A stretch of 64,000 bases of DNA from Bacillus sp. T33-2. Its GTDB lineage: Bacteria; Bacillota; Bacilli; Bacillales; Cytobacillaceae. The notes under the pieces are model-generated. The model ran no database searches and had not been told where the DNA came from. It was given only the letters and a program-made list of their open reading frames with translations. Every line of letters begins with the position of its first letter. The first letter of the stretch is position 1. Both the position numbers and the translations under genes were made by a program. Of this stretch, positions 52,208 through 62,190 are shown in pieces. The stretch spans positions 92,061 to 156,060 of the forward strand of contig NZ_PGVB01000007.1 of assembly GCF_002860205.1 (NCBI RefSeq), read 5' to 3'.

Positions 52208-53516
52208 TCATTTCCATACCCTTCTTAACTTAAACATTTCCTGCGTATATCCCCAGACTGAAACCGGACTCATGATGATCTGATAAAACAATACAAATAT
52301 AAAAAAACCCCTCATGTTTTTTCTGATTTTCAGGTTCAAGCTTTTAAATACGCTTTTTTGATAGAAGTATAATATCGCATAGCTAATCAAAGTTAATGGG
52401 AGCACCAATAAAGTGGTTATTCCTACAATCCAATAGACTCCAAAAAACGCCAGTATCAGGCCTGGTATCCAAAAAAACGTGTAAGAAATATCAATATACG
52501 GCATGATAAAATTTACGCCCGTTAAATACTTTGTATATCCAGATGGCTGCTGCCAGGGCTTTACCGCTCTTAATCCTTCGATCATACCCCTCGCCCATCT
52601 GCTGCGTTGTCTTCCCAAATGTACAAGTTTCACAGGCACATCTGTAAAGGCAACGGACAAAGGCTCAAAATATACCTTTTTACCCTGTTCGAGAAGCTTC
52701 CAGGTAAGTACGATATCTTCGCCGATCGAATCAGACCAACCCCCGACCTCACGAATACACTCTGTCTCAAACAAGCTATAGGCCCCTTGTGCAACCAGCG
52801 TCCCCTGATATAAACCTTGTAATCTTTTAACCGATGCAATACTTAAAAAATAATCCCATTCCTGGACGCGGGACCAAATATTTTCACGGCTGTTCCTCAC
52901 CAGGATAGCACCAGCTATCGAGCACACTTCCTGTGGAGCGGATTTCTTCCTGGAAACCAAATGCCTGACAGCAGATTCGTGCAGTAAAGTATCAGCATCT
53001 AAAGTGATCAAAAAGGGCGTATCGACATAATTTAATCCTTTATTTAATGCCCGGTGTTTCCCAGGTCTCTTTTCTTCTTTTATTAATAACAGCAAACCTA
53101 TTTCCTCAGCCGTTGCTCTTGCTTTACTTATCGTCCCGTCCGTTGAACCATTATCAACCAAAACGACTGATATCTTGCCAGCATAGTCCTGGTTTTTTAT
53201 ATAAATAAGTGAATTTGATATTCCCAGCTCTTCGTTTTTAGCAGCAATGAGAATGGTTATGTCGTCATTTGGATTGCTGTATTTTACTTTCGGCTGCCTG
53301 TCCAACAGCAAACTTACAACAAGGAATGCATTCAAGTAACCAGGAATATATGAGATTCCCAATAATAATGAACAAAGCCATAAAGGTACCGACAACTTCA
53401 CTTAAATCTACTATCCAACTTCTTGATAAAAAGATAGCCAGGCACACCCACATGGCAGCGAATAAATGGCTGATGTAGTACTTTGATCGGACTGGAATAT
53501 AAACATTTTTCTTCAT
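52208..53516 (-). pseudogene. Family 2 glycosyltransferase with frameshift
   Basis: Two frames together give a membrane glycosyltransferase of the hyaluronan/PNAG synthase type. The first (53516 to about 53375) has the N-terminal helices (YYISHLFAAMWVCLAIFLSR, VVGTFMALFIIIG); a one-base shift then leads to GISYIPGYLNAFLVVSLLLD, the nucleotide-binding ITILIAAKNEE and VVLVDNGSTDGT, LDADT, GEDIVLTWKLL and the QRSRWARG motif, ending with three C-terminal helices. The catalytic part could still be made from an internal start at 53401, but without its first helix. Either a recent pseudogene or a sequencing error. Product probably a beta-linked surface polysaccharide. Confidence 0.7.
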
Positions 53517-53703
53517 TTCTCACACTCTTTGAGGTCTATTCTTGATGCATTGTTTATGGAAAAAGTTACTTCATTTTATCAAAAGACAATAGTTGTTATT
53601 AAGTTGAAAATAGTGGGAATGCTGCCCGTAGTATTTTTCCGTAATATTAATATCGGCAACGATAATGATGTTTCAATCTTTGGATGCTATCAGCCCAATT
53701 AAT

Positions 53704-53739
53704 AAAAATATCCTCCCGAATAATTCTCCCAGGAGGATA
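53704..53739 (-). terminator. Rho-independent terminator of the hydroxyacid oxidase gene
   Basis: TATCCTCC faces GGAGGATA (perfect 8 bp), with TTTTTATT following on the minus strand. Confidence 0.8.
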
Positions 53740-53750
53740 ACATTAGAATA

Positions 53751-54902
53751 TTAAACTCTCTTCAATAAATCCCGATTCAATTCCTGAACATTGCGTTTTC
53801 CTGACAAGGCTAAGGTTAGATCGAAATCAGCGATTAAATTTCGCAGCACCTGTTTCACACCTTCTTCTCCTGCCAATGCTAAACCATACATATACGGGCG
53901 CCCTACAAGCACTGCTTTTGCACCCAAGGCCAAGGCTTTGACAATATCAGAACCTCTCCTGATTCCGCTGTCCATCAAAACTGGCATTTCATCTTTTACG
54001 GCATCGACGATATCTGGCAGAGCTTCAATCGCAGAGATGGCTCCGTCGACCTGGCGCCCGCCGTGATTGCTGACAATGATCCCATCCATGCCATGTTCAA
54101 GTGCCAGTCTGGCATCATCCGGATGTAAAATCCCTTTCAAGATGATTGGAAGAGAAGTTTGCATCTTAATGAACTCTAAATCCCTCCAGGTTAAAGCAGG
54201 ATTTCCGAATACAGAGGCCCAAAGCATGATGGCTGATTGCATATCTTCATGCGGCGGGCAATCAAGCCTTGAGCAAAATACAGGGTCTTCCAGGTAATTA
54301 CCGATCCCTTGGGCTTCCAGGAAAGGCAGATAAGCATGCTCAATATCTTTTTCCCGCCAGGCGAGCATCGGGGTATCGAGTGTAATGACAATCGCACTGT
54401 AGCCTGCTGCTTCCGCTCTTTTTACCATACTTGCAGCAATTTCGCGGTCATTGCTCCAATACAATTGATACCAACGATGAGAATCTCCCATTTCGCTGGC
54501 GATCTTTTCAAGACTGTATGTAGATGCGGTGCTAGCGACGAATGGAACATCCATCGCAGCGGCTGCCCGGGCCGTTGCCAGTTCACCGTCAGGATGGACA
54601 ATCGACTGTACACCTACTGGTGCGAGCAGCACCGGATAATTGATTTTTTTGCCAAATAGCTCGATACTCAAATCCCTTGAAGAGGTATCACATAACATCC
54701 TCGGGACAATCTGCCACTTGTCAAATGCTTTATTATTCTGTTTTGCCGTTATCTCCGCCCCTGCAGATGCCGCTACATAATAATAAGGCTTGGCATCTAA
54801 ATGTTCCCTTGCCTTGGCCTCCAGCTCCTCATATGATACCGGAATGATGTTCTTCTCGATCTGCTGATAAACCTTCAATTGAACCTGATTTCCAAAACTC
54901 AT
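53751..54902 (-). CDS. FMN-dependent alpha-hydroxy-acid oxidising enzyme (lactate oxidase family)
   Basis: A 383-aa TIM-barrel flavoprotein. DAKPYYYVAASAGAEITAKQ near the N-terminus, LLAPVGVQSIVHPDGELATA, RWYQLYWSNDREIAASMVKR, the catalytic His/Arg in VSNHGGRQVDG and DSGIRRGSDIVKALALGAKA are all family blocks. It oxidises a 2-hydroxy acid such as lactate or mandelate to the 2-oxo acid with oxygen or another acceptor. AAAAGGGGTGGGGGATTA precedes the ATG. Single-gene unit. It could in principle act on hydroxyacids from the upstream island but is not linked to it. Confidence 0.88.
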   Translation of the reverse strand: MSFGNQVQLKVYQQIEKNIIPVSYEELEAKAREHLDAKPYYYVAASAGAEITAKQNNKAFDKWQIVPRMLCDTSSRDLSIELFGKKINYPVLLAPVGVQSIVHPDGELATARAAAAMDVPFVASTASTYSLEKIASEMGDSHRWYQLYWSNDREIAASMVKRAEAAGYSAIVITLDTPMLAWREKDIEHAYLPFLEAQGIGNYLEDPVFCSRLDCPPHEDMQSAIMLWASVFGNPALTWRDLEFIKMQTSLPIILKGILHPDDARLALEHGMDGIIVSNHGGRQVDGAISAIEALPDIVDAVKDEMPVLMDSGIRRGSDIVKALALGAKAVLVGRPYMYGLALAGEEGVKQVLRNLIADFDLTLALSGKRNVQELNRDLLKRV

Positions 54903-55513
54903 TAATCCCCCACCCCTTTTAATATAGCGCTTTCATTTTCTGGTTGCTTGAATTATCCGTTAACATCTTTCAGCTTTTCTCTTCCCTTTCACCGTCCATG
55001 ACTCGTGCTTAATACCACGCGAATGCAAGATAGCACACTTAACGTAGGCTTGTCCGTTCCTGAACGGGCTTCTTCTATTAGCATATCATTTACAGAATAT
55101 TCAGGTCAATTTATGCGGCGGCTATCTTTTAAAATCTTATTGCTACTTCCCTATTAAATCAATTGAAAATAAATTCCGTGTAACACTTCGAGAATACAGG
55201 CAAGATTTATTTACGACTGGATAACCGTACTTTCGACATCGTTGAAGCAAATGGCAATAAGCCGCATAGCATTTAAAACGGAGAAATATAGATATTTTTG
55301 ATTGTATTTAACTGCTATATCACGTCCAAATTTATCATAATTCGATGCACATTAACGAAATTTAGCAACCATCTTAGTTTTGAACAAACCCATTGTACTG
55401 CGTGTTTGTCGCTTCTTCTTTCGGCGTTCCGGTCCAATACGTGATATGCTTGGATTAGCGATTAGCACCAAAAAACAAACGCACTACATGATCCGAACTC
55501 GAAAGGGGTAAAT
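54903..55513. other. Long intergenic region, no gene seen
   Basis: About 610 bases with stops in all frames. A short inverted repeat (CCGTTC facing GAACGG near 55050) is the only structure noticed. It should contain the promoters of the oxidase and the MEDS gene. Confidence 0.5.
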
Positions 55514-56101
55514 ATGTTGATCAACAATATGGCTCAGTTTACAAGCAGAATCAAAGAAAATGGAGGTGGACACATCCTGTATTTTTCCGACAGTGAAGAT
55601 CAATATGTCGCTAATGCCGTCGAGTTTATCATATCCGGCATCAAAGAAGGCGAACATATTCTGTTTGTGGAAAATGATAGGCTCTATCCTCGCATCGCCG
55701 ACCAGTTGGTCACACGCCTTACAACTGAGGAAATAAAAAGGATTCAGGCAATCAATAATTTCGATTTTTATTGTTCCGAAGGGAACTTCCATCCCGTGAC
55801 TATACTTAACTTTTTCTTCAATACCATTGACCCGTATTATGAAAAAAAATTGATCATTCGGGCATGGGGCCACGTAGAATGGGGTTCCCAGCAAGATATC
55901 GAACGTACTATTGCAAGTTTCGAATTTGAATTGGACAGGCTGATGCCTGAAATGGATATGGTCGCCGTTTGTGCCTATAATTCCGACCGAGTCTCAGATG
56001 ACCTTAGGGAAAAATTGATGAACTGTCATGGGTATTTGATGACAGACTCAGATATCCTAGCTCTTTCGGAAAAGGAAGCGGAATTAACAGGTGAATTGTA
56101 A
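55514..56101 (+). CDS. MEDS-domain sensory protein
   Basis: A 195-aa protein made almost entirely of a MEDS (DcmR-type sensory) domain: GGHILYFSDSEDQYVANAVE, FIISGIKEGEHILFVENDRL, IRAWGHVEWG, and MVAVCAYNSDRV. In bacilli such proteins often occur beside or fused to histidine kinases or anti-sigma modules, sensing an unknown ligand. AAAGGGGTAAAT precedes the ATG. No partner kinase gene lies next to it here. Full length for a stand-alone form. Confidence 0.8.
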   Translation: MLINNMAQFTSRIKENGGGHILYFSDSEDQYVANAVEFIISGIKEGEHILFVENDRLYPRIADQLVTRLTTEEIKRIQAINNFDFYCSEGNFHPVTILNFFFNTIDPYYEKKLIIRAWGHVEWGSQQDIERTIASFEFELDRLMPEMDMVAVCAYNSDRVSDDLREKLMNCHGYLMTDSDILALSEKEAELTGEL

Positions 56102-56159
56102 TCAGTATATAGGTGATCGTGATTCCCCAAATTGTTGGATTATATAATATTTAATGATG

Positions 56160-56280
56160 ACTATGAGGATACAAAAAGCATGGTCACGAAAACCTTTGAA
56201 GCAGACAATCGAATACAATATGCAGCAATATTAGATGAGAAACTTATTGATATGGTTTCCGTCAGCTTCCTGTATTTCCA
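56160..56280 (+). pseudogene. Short coding-like remnant
   Basis: A plus-strand frame reads KSMVTKTFEADNRIQYAAIL and DEKLIDMVSVSFLYFQCN before a stop, without start codon or ribosome binding site. It looks like the tail of a lost gene. Confidence 0.25.
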
Positions 56281-56312
56281 ATGCAACTGACGATAGGAAC
56301 ATAAGGGGAGAT

Positions 56313-56519
56313 TTATCTTTCCCCTGCCCTGCTAGCCCATTCAAGAGCTTGTTTCTTAGATTGAAAATAGCTCACTTTATCCTGAGACAGCACTTTTTTG
56401 ACAGGCTGTTCATCAGCCACCACGTTAAAGGGTACACTTACTAAACCATTAGGAGTGTGAACAAATACGTGAGGCTGACCATGCCTTCTTGAGTAAAACT
56501 GATCGATTGATTCACACCT
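56313..56519 (-). pseudogene. Start-less small ORF remnant
   Basis: The minus strand encodes DQFYSRRHGQPHVFVHTPNG, then FNVVADEQPVKKVLSQDKVS and a tail ending ALEWASRAGER. There is no start codon in this frame before a stop; a second frame upstream reads LQFRLGVNQSI, so a frameshift near 56505 is likely. I do not recognise it. It lies directly downstream of the helicase-nuclease pseudogene on the same strand. Confidence 0.4.
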
Positions 56520-56585
56520 AATCTAAATTGGAGTTTTTTCTTAAAAAAAATGGTCTCAACAAAGTCCAGTCCAGACCATCTTAAT

Positions 56586-59500
56586 TTAGTTAACAACCTT
56601 TTCTCTAACCTCATCACTCTTCAACAACTCTTTAACCTTTCGATCAATCCTCTCAATTTCTGCGGAGGGATTTCTCCACCAGTTTCGGCTCCAGATCCGC
56701 TCAATAGTCCAGCCTCTGCTTTCTAGGAACCGCTGACGATAGACATCTCTTTCCTTAGCGTTAGCAGAGCTGTGGTACATCGCACCGTCACATTCAATAC
56801 CAAGGATATATCTCGAAGCATCATTTGGATCAACAATGGCCAGGTCAATCCGATAGCCGGACATCCCCACTTGAGTAGTTGCTTCATATCCAAGGTTTCT
56901 TAACTGTTTATACACTTGCTCTTCAAAAAGGGAGTCGAAATGCAATTCTTTTTGTTGTTCCTGCGTATTTACATTTTCATTGATTTCCTGGACAACAGCT
57001 AAAATTTGTTCTCGTTGGGCATAAGCAACTGCTTTGACATATTTCAAATATGACTTTAACAGTTTCGGTCCTCTCCCAGATGTGCCAGCCACATTGAGTT
57101 CCTCAGGTTCGATACTCGATACAACAATAATTTCTTCCTTAGCCCGTGTTACCGCCACGTTAAGCCGGTTTTCTCCGCCTTTTTGGTTCAGCATGCCAAA
57201 CCGGTTATAAATTCTTCCTTCTTCATTTTTGGCATAACCTATTGAGAAGAGGATGATATCCCTCTCATCTCCTTGGACGTTCTCAATGTTCTTTACAAAA
57301 ACCCGTTCATCCAAATCCCTGGACATCATTTGATTATATACGGCACTGAAGGACTCATCTTCCCCTGCCATCTTTTCAATTAGATCCATTATTTTCGACT
57401 GCTGTTTAGCGTTAAAGGTGATAATGCCGACCGTTTTGTTTGGCCGTTTCTCAAGTATATTCTTCAATGTATTTACTACTTCAATGGCTTCAACCTCATT
57501 GCATTGGTTGATCCACCTTCCCTCAACCTTTTTCCTTTCCATGGCGGGTGGATTTGTGAAAGGCACCACATTCGGTGCAATTTGAACATGTCCATTATAA
57601 AACGCATGGTTGGAGAAATTGATCAACTCTTCATATTTGGAACGATAGTGCCACTGAAGAATCTTTTCCGGAAACCTTCGTTTTGCAAGGTTCAGCAAGC
57701 TAAGGGAATCATCTGTATCATACTGTTCTTCCTCATCTTCGTCATTCACTACAGACGACTGAAACATATTGAATGGAGGAAGCTGCTTTTCGTCTCCTGC
57801 CACAATCAGCTGCTTGGCCCTATAAACAGCTGGAATGCCACTTTCCACCGTACATTGGGACGCTTCATCAAAGATCACAAGGTCAAACAGTCCTTCTTTT
57901 AACGGGAAGATTGAGGAAACAATCTCGGTAGACGCAAGCCACACAGGCAAGATGTCCACCAATCCATCCCTCGCAAACTCGTTAACCAGTTTTCGCAGAG
58001 ACCAGATCATGCGCTTTTTTCCAACCTGGTGTTTTAGCTCTTTTATCCGTCTTGAATGCTGCTGTTGTGCCTGGTCTACATTTGACGTTAATGTATAGAT
58101 TAAGTACTGTCTAGCTGCCTTCCGTTTTTCATCAATGAGTTTGGCAAAAGACTCTCTAATCCTTGCAAACTCATTGGTAGAAACCTTCTGAACCTGCGGG
58201 TACTTTTGCTCTGTTTGATCAATCCAGTGAACATAGGCAGAATTTCGGAACAGATCGACCCAAAAGTCAGGCAGCCCTATTTCGCTGTTATTGGGTTTCG
58301 TCTGCAGCTTCAAAATCACTTTTCTATCAATTTCTGAGCAGCCGTTCCAATAACTGTCCATTTGCTGAAGATCTTCAAAATCCCGGTGGATGTACTCAAG
58401 CATCTTATCCAGCTCATTTAAAGGAATGTCTCCTTCAGCTATGCGGGTCTTCAGCTTTTCGACAAAATTCTCTTTAAAGTAGCTTTTAAGATGCTCCATC
58501 TCATCTGACATCTGTTTTGTTTGCTTGCCAAGCTGATGCAACGTGATAAGCGACTTCTTCACTTTGAGCCACTCAGTAGAACTGGTACCTTTGAATTTCT
58601 CTCCTTCAATCAATTCCTCAATGATTGACTTTCCAGAAAAGAACGTCCACCACCATAAACGTAATCCCTGCAGTGTTCGCCTGTTGCCATCCTCCAGATC
58701 GGGATAAATTTTATCCAACTTATTCTGCACTAACCAGGTGTAAGCCGGAGTGATTTTCTCATTATCAATCGAATTCAGGTATTCTACTGACTTCCTGGCC
58801 TTCAAGATTAATTGATCCATTAACTCAACCATTTCCAGCTTATCTTTCATACTTACTGCATCAAACGATTTCCGCTCTTTTAACGGGTAGTCATCACCGC
58901 CAAACTGTTCGTACCATTCAGCATAGGTGAAGACTTTTTCCGACATGTCATCTAACAAATCACGGTTTAAGGCTGACAACACGTCGGTCAAATCCACAAT
59001 TTGTGTCGTATCTCCCCGGATTGGCGTTTCCGTATAGATCGTACAATCGGAAACCAAAGTCCTGATATTCGTATATAGCATTCGCAATGCTGTTTAATAA
59101 CTCCTCTTGGGAAGCCAGTTTTTTTGAAACAGATGCTAAAAATTGGACCGCTTGTTCATAATTGACCTGATTATGCTCTCCCAAGTGATTGTGAACTTAA
59201 TTACCGATGCCCTGAAACAGGAGAAGAGAGTTCTCGTGGTATGCCAGAAACGAGCTGCTTTGGACGTGGTCTATCAAAGGCTGGATTGATTAGGGTTAAG
59301 CAGCCATATTGCCCTTGTGCATGACGAAAAGAATGACCGAAAGAATTTGTATAGTAAAATTGCTTCTGTCCTCCTTGAGAATTTCCGGTGAACCGTCCGC
59401 TTCCAGGAGATTGAGAATATCAAGGTTCTCTCTGTTAAACTCTTCTTCAATATCTTCGTCTTCAATTCTTACGTGGTCATCCGGCGCAACTAATTCGCCA

Positions 59501-60270
59501 GCCAAGCCTAAGGTGCTTTCTTCTGACAGTTCAATCAGGGCATCATAATCCTTCACCAAGGAGGAGCTTCCTTGAGGGAAATTACCAATAACGGCATTTT
59601 CCAATAATGTCAGATTAGCCACTTCAGGAATATCCTCTTTTTTATATTCCTTTAATTTCGACAGGCCACATGGGATAAAATTAACTTTCATTTCCCGTTC
59701 CTTTAAAAAGGTAAGCCAAGCTTTGTAGTCATAGGACTTGGCAACTTCCGAAGCTTTCTCAAAAAAATCCTCCGTAAATGTAAAGCTATTCAGCTTCTTG
59801 AATGCCAAAAATAAGGTGCGATTTATCTGCGGGCCACCTTCATCCAGATTTAACACCCACTTCTGTAAATTCACGTGATTCTTTTCAAGTCTTACCGGAT
59901 ATAAAAACAACGGTGCCTGAAAAAAAGTACCATCAGCTAAAGTTCCTGACAAGAACGGAAAACCCAGATAGAAATCATGCACCCCTGTTTCTTCTTCTAT
60001 CCCTTTCATGTTTCTGTTCAGGTCTGTCAGTTTTCTTGACACAACCATCGATTTCTCATCATTAACCGAAGGTTTCAGAAGTACTATTGCACTCTTGCTT
60101 TGCTTGATGACCTTTTCCACGATGGATTTACTAACCACTTCATCTGCCAAGCCGTCCAGCTCTGTCAAATCAAAGCTCCATTTATTATAAAGCTTCAGCA
60201 TTCGAATCGAGCGATTCCGCCGGCTAATATCATTTAGCTTATCCCTCATATGGATCAATTTATCTTTCAT
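56586..60270 (-). pseudogene. DUF4011-type SF1 helicase with C-terminal PD-(D/E)XK nuclease domain, broken by inversion and frameshift
   Basis: Assembled, this is a ~1200-aa helicase-nuclease as found in accessory and defence-type loci. The N-terminal DUF4011 part (MRDKLNDISRRNRSIRMLKL) runs from 60270 to about 59395 and ends at LNLLEADGS. The next ~200 bp (about 59185-59392) are inverted: the plus strand encodes VIVNLITDALKQEKRVLVVC, QKRAALDVVYQRLD, a TGA, then LGLSSHIALVHDEKNDRKNL. The Walker A P-loop is missing. The minus frame resumes with GEHNQVNYEQAVQFLASVSK, shifts frame near 59010, and continues with LFDLVIFDEASQC (Walker B), NVQGDERDIILFS, NRLNVAVTRAKEEIIVVSS and the nuclease YRIDLAIVDP, GIECDGAMYHSS. 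No active enzyme can be produced. Confidence 0.85.
59185..59392 (+). other. Inverted internal segment of the helicase gene
   Basis: Codes on the plus strand for the part of the helicase immediately after its P-loop, opposite to the rest of the gene, with one in-frame TGA. CTCCCAA at the left junction could belong to either arrangement, suggesting breakpoint microhomology. Confidence 0.8.
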
Positions 60271-60471
60271 GGCAAAGACCTCTTTCTTTTGCAAATTCCC
60301 ATTCGCACCATGTTATGTATATGCAGAGAAAGAACTGATATAGTCTTAAGAATTAATTAGGAAACAAATGGGGTTTTTGCCGAATAAGCGAATTACATTT
60401 TTAAATATTATAGCAGAAGATGGAAAAAAATGACGAACGAATCTTATTCATTGGATACAGAATAATAACTA

Positions 60472-60813
60472 TTACGTAAAAAAGGCTTCCTTAAAGGTTC
60501 GGAAGCCTACATAAGTGGTATTATTGGTATTGATTTGATGAATATACTTATATTGATCTCTTATATTATATCTTTCGATAAAGTATGAATGTACTCTATA
60601 GTCTTTTTGTAAAAGCAAAGAACTCCCTCTAAACATTCCCAAGCTTGCCAAATATAAAGCAAGGTAAAGACAAGCTTTGTCAAATACCTCCTCTTCATTA
60701 AGCTTTCTATGGTTTTTATGAAAATAGGAATAACAATACTCCCAAGATTTAAAGCGGTGATGCTGATGCTGGATAGATAGAGAGTGATAATTAGAGTAAT
60801 TTCCCTCTTTTTC
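60472..60813 (-). pseudogene. Fragment of a conserved orphan protein (KSWE...GMxRGSSxLLQKDYxVH type)
   Basis: The minus strand encodes HHRFKSWEYCYSYFHKNHRK, DKACLYLALYLASLGMFRGS and SLLLQKDYRVHSYFIERYNI, a pattern I recognise from orphan proteins scattered in bacterial accessory regions, with no assigned function. No start codon follows the upstream TAA, and the frame ends soon after inside a terminator hairpin, so it seems truncated at both ends. Confidence 0.5.
60478..60508 (-). terminator. Rho-independent terminator
   Basis: AGGCTTCC faces GGAAGCCT (perfect), with TTTTTT following on the minus strand. It should end transcription of the genes at 60837-62071. Confidence 0.8.
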
Positions 60814-60836
60814 TTAAAAAATAACTTATGTAGCAG

Positions 60837-61106
60837 TTACTTTGAGAGAAACTCAATATCCTTCTTAATCCATTCAATAGCCTCATCTACAGTACGGATT
60901 CCCAATTTATTTTTGGACACCCACTTTCCATCGGCATATAAAATAAAGCTGCTCCCGGTGGGACTGATATCTCCCACAACGTTCTGTCTACGATGATGCG
61001 GTTGTCGGGTAACACACTCCCCATTGTATAGATCATTCTTTGGGTGTTTATGTATTTTCAATCCCTGTATTTCTACAAGTTTCTCCAGAAAAATTTTATT
61101 GTCCAT
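60837..61106 (-). CDS. Small hypothetical protein
   Basis: An 89-aa protein starting MDNKIFLEKLVEIQGLKIHK, with AAAAGGGG ahead of the ATG at 61106. The middle has GECVTRQPHHRRQNVVGDIS. It is soluble and not recognised. It starts 15 bases after the stop of the TPR protein gene and is probably co-transcribed with it. Confidence 0.6.
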   Translation of the reverse strand: MDNKIFLEKLVEIQGLKIHKHPKNDLYNGECVTRQPHHRRQNVVGDISPTGSSFILYADGKWVSKNKLGIRTVDEAIEWIKKDIEFLSK

Positions 61107-61120
61107 TTTCACAACCCCTT

Positions 61121-62071
61121 TTATTGTTGATCCGGAAGCACTTCGTTCCCTCTGGTTAAAATGCATGGTTGAATCCCATCCGCAAGTTTAATTGCAGTTA
61201 CCAGCCTACCCTCTTTATTTTCGATTCTTGTGGTTTGAAAAAGACAATCCCAAAACGGTATGCCGTTTGAAAGCCTGCTAATGTTCTGGCGGATATTATC
61301 TTCTGAAAGTTTCCTGCCCCATTCCGCTGTCTTTTCTTGTATCTTCTTATAGGTCATATGTTCAAAAGCCGTAAAAATACTATAGACAATATAAAAAGCT
61401 GTGATATTTAACGGTGGTGATTCTGCGTTCATAAACAAAATTTCCCGCCCCGCGCCTGAACACTTTAAAAAAGCTTCATTTATATCAGGTTTCATTGTAT
61501 TAAACTCGTACTCACTTATACTTTCTTCTATTCCATTCGTAATTTTACAGTAAAACATTTTGTTGAAAATCTGCTCATCCAATACAAGAATTTCTTTTTC
61601 ATAACGTTCAATTTTCTCTGTATCGATGTCGACATCAACATTGCCTTCCAGATCGCTTAAATCCTTAAGAGCCCCATAAGCAATTTTCATGCCGCAGTTG
61701 ACAAGAAACATCTGTGCCAACATACTCTGGGTATCATTTAAACCTTCTTCAACAGAACCTGTAATCGCCCTCTCAAAGTGAGTCACAGCTTTTGCATATT
61801 CACCTTCCCGGTAAAACAAGTAAGCGAGTCGATAATTGGCAACCGGGTGATCCGCTTGCAAGAGCAACGCTTTATTTAAACAGCTTTTCGCTGAATATGG
61901 GTCTGGGCGATCGCCCATCTTGAAATATTCACCCTGTGTGACATAAAGTTTGACCAATTTTTTCGTCAGCTTATCAACTATATCTTGTTCACGATTTTTC
62001 TTCGCCTCGTTTAATCCTGCCCTTAATTGCTGTGCTTCTTTGTATGGAAGTAATTCCTCATCAACGTGCAT
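61121..62071 (-). CDS. TPR-repeat protein of unknown function
   Basis: A 316-aa soluble protein. Residues about 45-115 hold TPR-like helices (SAKSCLNKALLLQADHPVAN, YRLAYLFYREGEYAKAVTHF), followed by a helical region and a C-terminal part resembling a winged helix (RKLSEDNIRQNISRLSNGIP). AGGTGAAATAGT precedes the ATG. With the small gene downstream, the orphan fragment and the helicase-nuclease it forms an accessory cluster; a regulatory or scaffold role is only a guess. Confidence 0.6.
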   Translation of the reverse strand: MHVDEELLPYKEAQQLRAGLNEAKKNREQDIVDKLTKKLVKLYVTQGEYFKMGDRPDPYSAKSCLNKALLLQADHPVANYRLAYLFYREGEYAKAVTHFERAITGSVEEGLNDTQSMLAQMFLVNCGMKIAYGALKDLSDLEGNVDVDIDTEKIERYEKEILVLDEQIFNKMFYCKITNGIEESISEYEFNTMKPDINEAFLKCSGAGREILFMNAESPPLNITAFYIVYSIFTAFEHMTYKKIQEKTAEWGRKLSEDNIRQNISRLSNGIPFWDCLFQTTRIENKEGRLVTAIKLADGIQPCILTRGNEVLPDQQ

Positions 62072-62190
62072 ACTATTTCACCTCATCTATATACATTCTC
62101 TTTTTCTCCATTAACTCCTTTTTTCCTGCTGTGACAGCTATTCACACCGCCTTGGTACACTTTGTTTAACAATTCAAAGGAGATGATAAG

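Noticed and set aside
59280..59300. TGA within the inverted helicase segment as another selenocysteine codon
   Set aside because: It replaces a residue before LGL in a dead gene with no conserved Cys there and no hairpin; a simple nonsense change is enough.
59185..59392. Site-specific invertible switch in the helicase gene
   Set aside because: No clear inverted repeats flank it, no recombinase gene is nearby, and the P-loop is missing in either orientation.
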